Shown here in pieces: positions 57,694 through 64,000 of a stretch of 64,000 nt of DNA. The stretch is from Pseudomonas donghuensis. GTDB lineage: Bacteria; Pseudomonadota; Gammaproteobacteria; Pseudomonadales; Pseudomonadaceae. Below the pieces are notes generated by a model. The model had not been told where the DNA came from, did no database searches, and saw only the letters and a list, made by a program, of their open reading frames with translations. Position 1 is the first letter of the stretch, and each line of letters starts with the position of its first letter. The position numbers and the translations under genes are program-made. Where the stretch lies: NCBI RefSeq assembly GCF_000259195.1, contig NZ_JH650758.1, forward strand, positions 135,740 through 199,739. The letters are read 5' to 3'.

Positions 57694-60642
57694 ATGGACA
57701 AAGTGATCCCCGGATACGACATCGACGGCGAGATTGGCGAAGGCGCCATGGCCACCGTCTACCTGGCCACCCAGCGCTCGCTGGAGCGCAAGGTGGCATT
57801 GAAGGTCATGGCCGCGGCACTGGCCGCCGACCCGACCTTCTGCGAGCGCTTCCTGCGTGAAGGCCGAACCCTGGCGCGGTTGTCGCACCCGCACACGGTG
57901 ACCATCCACGACATCGGCAATGTCGGCGAGCTGTACTACATGGCCATGGAGTACCTGCCCAACGGAACCCTCAAGGAACGCATTGCCGCCGGGGTAACGC
58001 CGGAGCAGGGCCTGTCGTACATCCGCCAGATCGCCTCGGCACTGGGTTACGCCCACGCCCAGGGCCTGGTGCACCGTGACGTCAAACCGGCCAACATTCT
58101 GTTTCGCGCCGATGGCACCGCAGTGCTGTCGGACTTCGGCATCGCCAAGTCGCTGGATGACCGGACCCAGTTCACCCAGGCCGGTTTTGCCGTCGGCACC
58201 CCGAGCTACATGAGCCCGGAGCAGGCGCGCGGCCAGGAAATCGACGGCCGTGCCGACCTCTACGCCCTGGGCGTGGTGTTCTACGAGATGCTGGTTGGCA
58301 AGCTGCCGTACAGCGGCAACGATGCGCTGTCGACGGCGCTGGCGCATTTGACCGAACCGTTGCCGGAGCTGCCGATCGAGCACGGCCGGTATCAGGAGAT
58401 CCTCCGTGGCTTGCTGGCCAAGGACCCGGCCGAGCGCTACGCCGATGCCGAGACGCTGCTGGCGGCGCTCGATCGCCTGCCAGCGCAAGAAGCTGACAGC
58501 ACCTTGATCCAGCCGCTGCCAATTACCAGCCCGGTGACGCCTGTAGCGGTGCAGACTCCACAGCTGCCTCCCGCGCCAACACCGGAACCGATCGCCAAGG
58601 CATCGCCACCGCCGGCACCGCGCAAGCGTCCGGCGTTGGCCCTGCTCGCCATAGCCGTCGCGGCCGCCCTGGGCCTGGGCGGGGTGGGCTATTGGAGCAT
58701 GAGTGGCGATGAACAGGTCGTTGAGGCGCCGTCGGTGCAACCCCCCGCGCCGGCGCCGCAGACGCCCGTAGCCGCTAGCAACGACGGTGATCGGCCGCTG
58801 CTGATGGCCGGCAAGAAAACCCTGTTCCAGCGTGTGCTGAGCAAGCCTGGCGCCCAGGTCGTCAGCCAGCCGGGCGCCACGCCCAGCGATACCCTGCCGG
58901 CCTTTACCGTGCTCTATGTCTACCAGCGCCAGGACGTCAACGGCAGCCCCTGGCTGCAGGTCGGCACCGCCAGTGATGGCCGCCGCGACGGCTGGTTGCC
59001 AGCCTCCCAGGTCAGCGACTGGAAGCAGAGCCTGGTACTCAAGTTCACTGAACGCTCGGGGCGCGCGCCAGTGATGTTCCTGCGCCAGGCCGAGGAGCTT
59101 GAGCGCTTGCTCGGCGATACCTCGGCCGCTCGCAGCGAGCTGCTCAAGGCGCAGAACAACCCGGACGAAGTACCGCAGGTGATGGCCCTGGAACCCAGCG
59201 CCAGCGCCGTGCCTCAAGACCAGTTCTACCTGATGCCGATCTTCGAGGCGCGTGAGAGCTTTGACGAAAACGGCCAGCCGCTGCAACTGCTCAATGTCGC
59301 CTCCATCGACCCAGGCAGCAGCGCGCGCAGCAGTGAACCCAAGGCCGCCGGCATGGCCACCTCCAGCGATGCCTTCCGTACCGCCGTGGTGCTGGTGGTG
59401 GATACGTCGGTGTCGATGCAGCCCTATATCGATCAGGTGCGCCAGGTGGTGCACGAGCTGCATGGACAGATCTCGCGCCGTGGCGAGCTGGATAACGTCA
59501 GCTTCGGCCTGGTCGGCTTTCGCAACAGCACCACGCGCACACCGGCCCTGGAATATCTGACCAAGACCCTGGTGACCCTGGACCAGGGCCGCGACCCCGA
59601 GCGTTTTCTGAAGCTGGCCGAACAGGTCAAGGCCACCAACGTCTCCAGCCACTCGTTCAACGAAGACGCCTTTGCCGGGATCATGCAGGCGGTCGACGGC
59701 ATGGACTGGTCCGGCTATGGCGGTCGCCTGATCCTGCTGGTCAGCGATGCCGGCTCCTTGCGCAAGAACGACCGCTACAGCAGCACCCAGATGAACGAAG
59801 CGGAAGTGCGCCAGGCGGCCCTGAGCAAGCAGATCAAAATCTACGCCTTGCACCTGCGCACCGACGCCGGCAAGAAGAACCACGCCTACGCCGAGCAGCA
59901 GTACCGGGTGTTGACTGCCGATGCCAACCCGCAGATCGGCGATCTGTATGTGTCGGTGCCCGGTGGTGATGTGAACAAGTTCGGCGAGCGGGTGCGCGAG
60001 ATCGGCTCGAGCTTCGCCGACCTGGTTCATCAGGTGCGCAGCAACCAGGCGCAGCCGGTGCCGCTGTTGGCCGCCTCGCCGAGCGTTGCAGATAAATCAG
60101 CCGCCATCGGCTATGCCATGCATATGGATTTTCTCGGCCGCAAGAGCGCCAGCCAGGCCCCGCAACTGGTCAGCGCCTGGACCTCGGACCGCGACCTGAC
60201 CAACCCGGCGCTGCCAACCCTGCAGGTTTGCGTGATGCTTACCAAGCTGCAACTCAACGACCTGCAACAGTCGCTGAAACTGATCGTTGATGCCGCGCGC
60301 AAGACCCGCACTTCGCCCAAGGATTTCTTCCAGGAAATCGCCAGCGCCAGTGCTTACATGAGTCGCGACCCGGCCGCCCTGCGCAAGGGCGCCAACCTTG
60401 CCGAAGGCGGGGTGCTGGGCGAATACCTGGAGGGCCTGCCATACCGCAGCAAATCCCTGAGCATGACCCAGGACCTGTGGTTGTCGCTCAGCGTTGCCGA
60501 ACAGGAGGATTTCATCGACGAGCTGGATTCGAAGATCCGCCTGTACGAAACCTTCCACAACGACATGGCCAACTGGGTGCGCTTCGGCAATGCCGAGCCC
60601 GGTGATGCCTTGTACCGTGTTCCGTTGTCGACGCTGCCGTGA
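57694..60642 (+). CDS. ppkA: T6SS Ser/Thr kinase PpkA with VWA domain
   Basis: Membrane kinase of 982 residues. Cytosolic Hanks-type kinase domain (about 7-262): glycine loop 'GEIGEGAMATVY' (12-23), Lys37, catalytic 'HRDVKPANI' (127-135), 'DFG' at 147-149. A Pro-rich juxtamembrane linker and one transmembrane helix (about 313-333) follow. The periplasmic part has an SH3-like segment (about 367-445, 'GSPWLQVGTASDGRRDGWL') and a von Willebrand A domain from about 563 with MIDAS 'DTSVS' (570-574). Known PpkA phosphorylates Fha1 on surface signals. ATG at 57694 lacks a clear binding site; a TTG at 57679 overlapping the pppA stop, with AAGG before it, is the alternative. Confidence 0.94.
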   Translation: MDKVIPGYDIDGEIGEGAMATVYLATQRSLERKVALKVMAAALAADPTFCERFLREGRTLARLSHPHTVTIHDIGNVGELYYMAMEYLPNGTLKERIAAGVTPEQGLSYIRQIASALGYAHAQGLVHRDVKPANILFRADGTAVLSDFGIAKSLDDRTQFTQAGFAVGTPSYMSPEQARGQEIDGRADLYALGVVFYEMLVGKLPYSGNDALSTALAHLTEPLPELPIEHGRYQEILRGLLAKDPAERYADAETLLAALDRLPAQEADSTLIQPLPITSPVTPVAVQTPQLPPAPTPEPIAKASPPPAPRKRPALALLAIAVAAALGLGGVGYWSMSGDEQVVEAPSVQPPAPAPQTPVAASNDGDRPLLMAGKKTLFQRVLSKPGAQVVSQPGATPSDTLPAFTVLYVYQRQDVNGSPWLQVGTASDGRRDGWLPASQVSDWKQSLVLKFTERSGRAPVMFLRQAEELERLLGDTSAARSELLKAQNNPDEVPQVMALEPSASAVPQDQFYLMPIFEARESFDENGQPLQLLNVASIDPGSSARSSEPKAAGMATSSDAFRTAVVLVVDTSVSMQPYIDQVRQVVHELHGQISRRGELDNVSFGLVGFRNSTTRTPALEYLTKTLVTLDQGRDPERFLKLAEQVKATNVSSHSFNEDAFAGIMQAVDGMDWSGYGGRLILLVSDAGSLRKNDRYSSTQMNEAEVRQAALSKQIKIYALHLRTDAGKKNHAYAEQQYRVLTADANPQIGDLYVSVPGGDVNKFGERVREIGSSFADLVHQVRSNQAQPVPLLAASPSVADKSAAIGYAMHMDFLGRKSASQAPQLVSAWTSDRDLTNPALPTLQVCVMLTKLQLNDLQQSLKLIVDAARKTRTSPKDFFQEIASASAYMSRDPAALRKGANLAEGGVLGEYLEGLPYRSKSLSMTQDLWLSLSVAEQEDFIDELDSKIRLYETFHNDMANWVRFGNAEPGDALYRVPLSTLP

Positions 60643-61358
60643 TGATCAAGCTGCACGCGCTGCGCAAAACCCGCGGCCTCGGCAGCCAGCGCTACAGCCT
60701 GGAGATCGAGCGTCTGGAGCTGCGTGCCGGTCAGCAGCTGGCGCTGGTCGGCCCCAGCGGTTGCGGCAAGAGCACCTTGCTCGACCTGCTGGCGTTGGTG
60801 CTGCAGCCGGATCAGGCCGAGCGCTTCGTGTTCAGCACCGACTCGCACACCTACGATGTCCAGCAGCTGTGGCGTGAACAGCGTCAGGACCGGCTGGCGC
60901 ACCTGCGCCGCCGGCACCTGGGTTATGTGTTGCAAGCGGGCGGCCTGCTGGGCTTTCTCGACGTGCGCAGCAACATCGCTCTGCCTCGTCAGGTACTTGG
61001 CCTGGGCGATGACGGCAGCGTGCAGCGCCTGGCCGAGCAACTGGAGATTGACGACCAGCTCGACAAGAAGCCGACAGCCTTATCGGTCGGCCAACGCCAG
61101 CGGGTCAGCTGCGCCCGTGCCCTGGCGCACAACCCCGACCTGCTGCTGGCCGATGAGCCGACGGCGGCCCTTGATCCAATCAATGCCGAACGGGTGATGC
61201 AGCTGTTGCTGCGTCAGGCGCAAGCGCGGCAGGTGGCCTGCCTGATCGCCACCCATGATGAGGCGCTGGCCCGCGATGCCGGCTTGCAGGTGTTGCGCAT
61301 GAGCTGCCGCCGCGATGCCGACGGTGGTGTGACCGCCACGCTGGAGGGCCAGTCGTAA
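60642..61358 (+). CDS. tagT: ABC transporter ATPase TagT
   Basis: ATP-binding cassette protein of 238 residues. Walker A is 'GPSGCGKST' near residue 41; the signature motif is degenerate but recognisable as 'LSVGQRQRVSCARAL'; Walker B 'LLLADEPTAALD' and the switch His ('IATHDEALA') follow. With TagS it forms the LolCDE/MacB-like complex that acts upstream of PpkA in H1-type T6SS signalling. ATG overlaps the ppkA stop (TGATG); GTG at 60639 is an alternative. Confidence 0.9.
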   Translation: MIKLHALRKTRGLGSQRYSLEIERLELRAGQQLALVGPSGCGKSTLLDLLALVLQPDQAERFVFSTDSHTYDVQQLWREQRQDRLAHLRRRHLGYVLQAGGLLGFLDVRSNIALPRQVLGLGDDGSVQRLAEQLEIDDQLDKKPTALSVGQRQRVSCARALAHNPDLLLADEPTAALDPINAERVMQLLLRQAQARQVACLIATHDEALARDAGLQVLRMSCRRDADGGVTATLEGQS

Positions 61359-62560
61359 TGCGCCCGATGCTGATCGCCGCCCTGGCTTGGCGGGACTACC
61401 GCAACGACGCGCGGCTGTCTGCCTGTAGCGTGTTGGCGCTGGTGGCGGTGATTGCGCCGTTGCTGGTGCTGTTCGGCCTGAAGTTCGGCCTGGTCAGCAG
61501 CCTGACCGAGCGTTTGCAGCGCGACCCGGCGGTGCGGGAAATCATCCCGTTGGGCGGTGGCCGTTTCAGCGCGGGTTTCGTTGCCGAGTTGGCCGAGCGT
61601 CCGGATGTGGCCTTTGCCTTGCCGCGTACCCGGCAAATTGCCGCGACTGCTGATCTGGTGCTGTCTGCCCGCAAGGTGGTGGTGAACGTCGAGATGATCC
61701 CGACGGCGCTCCGCGACCCGCTTCTGCAGGGGCTGCAAATCCCCCACGGCATCGACCAGATCGTCCTCAGCCGCACGGCGGCGGAGAAGCTTGGCGCTCA
61801 GGCAGGCGACTCGCTTGAGGCGTCGTTCAGCCGCCAGCTGGCCGGGCAGATTCAGGCTCAACGCACTACCTTGAAGGTCTTGGCCGTATTGCCGGTGGAA
61901 GCCTTCGAGCGTGACGCCTTGTTCGCCCCGCTGGCGCTGCTGGAAGCTGCCGAAGACTACCGCGATGGCCGTGCCGTACCCGCCTTTGCCTGGGAAGGGG
62001 AGACCAAGGCCGGCGAGGCGCAACGGGTCTACCCGGCCTTTCGCCTGTATGCGCGCAACCTCACCGATGTCGAGCCGTTGCGCCGCTTCTTTGCCGACCG
62101 CCAATTGCTGGTTTCAACCCAGGCCCCGGCCATTGCCCAGGTGCAGTCGTTGAGCCGCAACCTGACCCTGGTGTTCTGGATCATTGCCGCGCTGGCAGTG
62201 GCTGGCGCGTTCGCGGCTATCTGCGCCGGCGCCCTGGCGGCGGTCGAGCGCAAGCGCCGCGAGCTGTCGGTGTTGCGCCTGCTCGGTTTCAGTACTTGCG
62301 CCTTGCTGGCCTTCGTCGTGCTGCAGGCGCTGTACAGCGGTGTGCTTGCCGCCGTCATTGGCGCTGCGCTGTACGCCTTGGCCGAGAGCGGCCTCAACCA
62401 GTTGTTCATGCAGATGCCCGGTGAGTACGCCAGCCATCTGCTCCCGTCGCATTACCTCGTTGCCTTGCTCGCTGTGCTGTTAGCCAGTGCGGCCGCTGCC
62501 GCCCTGGGGGGCTGGCGCGTGGCACGAATAGACGCTTGTGAAGGAATTCGAGATGTTTGA
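61358..62560 (+). CDS. tagS: ABC transporter permease TagS (FtsX/MacB-type)
   Basis: Permease of 400 residues with the four-helix FtsX/MacB topology: one N-terminal helix (about 20-42, 'SVLALVAVIAPLLVLFGL'), a large periplasmic domain (about 50-265) and three C-terminal helices (about 270-295, 315-345, 365-390). The coupling region 'AAVERKRRELSVLRLLGFS' is typical. It starts inside the tagT stop (TAATG). It partners TagT and probably passes an envelope signal to TagR and PpkA rather than exporting a solute. Confidence 0.9.
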   Translation: MRPMLIAALAWRDYRNDARLSACSVLALVAVIAPLLVLFGLKFGLVSSLTERLQRDPAVREIIPLGGGRFSAGFVAELAERPDVAFALPRTRQIAATADLVLSARKVVVNVEMIPTALRDPLLQGLQIPHGIDQIVLSRTAAEKLGAQAGDSLEASFSRQLAGQIQAQRTTLKVLAVLPVEAFERDALFAPLALLEAAEDYRDGRAVPAFAWEGETKAGEAQRVYPAFRLYARNLTDVEPLRRFFADRQLLVSTQAPAIAQVQSLSRNLTLVFWIIAALAVAGAFAAICAGALAAVERKRRELSVLRLLGFSTCALLAFVVLQALYSGVLAAVIGAALYALAESGLNQLFMQMPGEYASHLLPSHYLVALLAVLLASAAAAALGGWRVARIDACEGIRDV

Positions 62561-64000
62561 CCGCCGCTTACCCGCCCTGGCGCTGATCGTCGCCGCCCTG
62601 AGCCTGGTGTCCTGTGCCCAGGCCGAGGACGAGCCCAAGCCTGCCAGCAACAAGCTGGACAACCCCAAGCCGCTGGCTGACGACATCAGCCTGCCGTTGC
62701 CGTGCGACGGCGAGATGGTCTTCCGTCATGTCTATGTGCTGGCCCAGGGCAGCCTCGATGACCGGGAAGTGAACCTCGGCTACCCCTTCAGCGAAGGCGA
62801 GGCGGGCTACAAACAGTCGTTCATTTCCGGTTATCGCCGCGACTTCATCAACGGTCAGTTCAGCCTGCAGGACCTCTCCGCCGACTGGAAAAAACGCATC
62901 GGCCCGAGCTTGCCGAAAACCGACGCCGGCAGCCCGCTGAAACCGATGATGTACTTCATCGGCAAGTACGAAGTCACCGCCCGCCAGTACGCGCAGGTGA
63001 TGGCCCAGGCCCAGTCGCTGGCCAGCGGCGAGCCGGCGCCGGCCTGTGAGGCGCCGACCGGCATGGCTGCGCGGTTGCCCAAGGTCAAGCTGTCGCGTTT
63101 TGAAGCCGAGCGTTTTGCCGCGGTCTACAGCGCCTGGTTGATGAAAAACCACCGCGACCTGCTGCCGGTCAGCGGCCGTGGCAAGAAGGCTGAAGATGGC
63201 GGTATCGGCTTTGTGCGCCTGCCGACCGAAGTGGAATGGGAGTTCGCTGCCCGTGGTGGCTCTGCCGTCAGTCGCCAGGAGCTGGAAGGCCGGCTGTTCC
63301 CGCGACGCCTTGAAGGCAGCGAAAGTGATGGCCCATTGGCCGACTGGGCGGTGTTCAACCAGGTGGCTGGCGGCACCGGCCAGGCTGCGCGCCTGACCCC
63401 GATCGGCACCAAGTTGCCCAACCCGTTGGGGCTGTTCGACGTTGTCGGCAACGCCGCGGAAATGGTCCAGGAGTCGTTCCAGCTGGTGCATGCCGGGCGC
63501 CGCCAGGGTGCTTATGGCGGCTTCGTGGTCAAGGGCGGCAACTACTTGGAAGGCGAGGGCACGCTGTTCACCGGCATGCGCCGCGAGTACCCGCTGTTCG
63601 GCGCCGATGGCACTGAGCAAAGCAATGAAACTACAGGTTTCCGTGTCGCCATCGGCGCCCTGTCGGCCCCGCGTTCGCGTTATGAGGAACTGTTCGAACA
63701 GTGGCAGAAAGAGGGCCGCCTGGCCTCGCTGACCGATGCCATCGACGACGCCCAGGACCCGACCAAGCGTCTGGACAGCATCATCGCCGCCAGCGCCGAC
63801 CCGCGCCTGCAAGCGGAGCTTGGCCTGGTCAACGAAGAGCTCAAGCGCAACGTCTCGCTGATCGCCCAGCAGCGCGAAGAAGCCGCCGGCAACCTGATCC
63901 AGTCGGCGGCCCTGGTGGCCGAAACCATCAACAACTACAACATCCGCCTGACCAACCTGCAAAAGACCCAGCAGCAGGCCAAGGCTTCCGGTGACGACAC
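62553..64000 (+). CDS. tagR: TagR, SUMF1-domain T6SS regulator (cut by window end)
   Basis: Open to the right edge: 482 codons are visible with no stop. The signal peptide ends in a lipobox-like LVSC (Cys21). A formylglycine-generating-enzyme (SUMF1) fold covers about residues 130-370: 'YFIGKYEVTARQYAQVM', 'FVRLPTEVEWEFAARGG' (220-236), 'GLFDVVGNAAEMVQES', 'VVKGGNYLEG' and 'ETTGFRVAIG'. A long helical, coiled-coil-like region follows from about 375. In P. aeruginosa, TagR is the periplasmic activator of PpkA. Its ATG overlaps the tagS stop by 8 bases. TagQ would be expected just beyond the window. Confidence 0.92.
   Translation, partial: MFDRRLPALALIVAALSLVSCAQAEDEPKPASNKLDNPKPLADDISLPLPCDGEMVFRHVYVLAQGSLDDREVNLGYPFSEGEAGYKQSFISGYRRDFINGQFSLQDLSADWKKRIGPSLPKTDAGSPLKPMMYFIGKYEVTARQYAQVMAQAQSLASGEPAPACEAPTGMAARLPKVKLSRFEAERFAAVYSAWLMKNHRDLLPVSGRGKKAEDGGIGFVRLPTEVEWEFAARGGSAVSRQELEGRLFPRRLEGSESDGPLADWAVFNQVAGGTGQAARLTPIGTKLPNPLGLFDVVGNAAEMVQESFQLVHAGRRQGAYGGFVVKGGNYLEGEGTLFTGMRREYPLFGADGTEQSNETTGFRVAIGALSAPRSRYEELFEQWQKEGRLASLTDAIDDAQDPTKRLDSIIAASADPRLQAELGLVNEELKRNVSLIAQQREEAAGNLIQSAALVAETINNYNIRLTNLQKTQQQAKASGDD

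Noticed and set aside
57598..60030. Leftward frame of 810 codons opposite ppkA
   Set aside because: Antisense shadow; kinase and VWA motifs define the rightward gene.

Overview
This window is a GC-rich chromosomal segment from a Pseudomonas, most likely of the P. putida group or a near relative. I base this on recognised gene content and order (fdhF/ydeP-type oxidoreductase, fdhD, LysM protein, yrfG, nudE, cysQ, DctD/DctB-type pair, TonB receptor, OprD-family porin), on a Pseudomonas-type REP sequence near 44.1 kb, and on a type VI secretion (T6SS) cluster with the gene order of P. aeruginosa H1-T6SS. The species was not determined by any search.

From 1 to 30.6 kb the window is mostly housekeeping and metabolic genes. 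They are a CheR-type methyltransferase; a glycine-zipper envelope protein; LysR regulator, fdhD and an FdhF/YdeP oxidoreductase; a BON-LysM protein; yrfG; nudE-cysQ; and a tightly coupled leftward chain rmlB-rmlA-rmlD-dctB-dctD-thioesterase. Next come a 969-residue kinase/M23-like/class III PLP fusion enzyme and the agmatine genes aguB-aguA, which have two near-identical dyad operators in front of them. They are followed by a small orphan ORF, a Fur-box-preceded siderophore receptor, a DsbA-like oxidoreductase, an OprD-family porin, a membrane-anchored FMN glutamate synthase-like protein, two further regulator/transporter genes and an LprI-like secreted protein.

From 30.7 kb to the right edge runs an H1-type T6SS in two divergent halves. 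The leftward half is tssA, tssB, tssC, hcp, tssE, tssF, tssG, clpV, vgrG, an Eag chaperone, an Rhs effector and its candidate immunity gene. The rightward half is tagH(fha), tssJ, tssK, tssL (with an OmpA-like domain), tssM, tagF, pppA, ppkA, tagT, tagS and tagR, the last cut by the window end. The halves share a region of about 390 bp that carries unusual tandem palindromes. The threonine phosphorylation pathway (PpkA, PppA, FHA protein, TagRST) is present, so post-translational control of firing as in H1-T6SS is expected. tagJ, normally between hcp and tssE, is missing and a REP-type cruciform occupies that gap.

The most interesting cargo is the Rhs protein. It has a perfect prePAAR motif, N-terminal membrane segments, a dedicated Eag chaperone, an intact DPxG-X18-DPxG autoproteolysis signature and a 130-residue C-terminal toxin tail that I cannot assign to a characterised activity. 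It is followed at once by a small acidic protein resembling the Imm30 family, whose ribosome binding site lies inside the end of rhs. No tRNA, rRNA, CRISPR array, insertion sequence or prophage was seen. All functional statements come from reading motifs and context, not from database searches.
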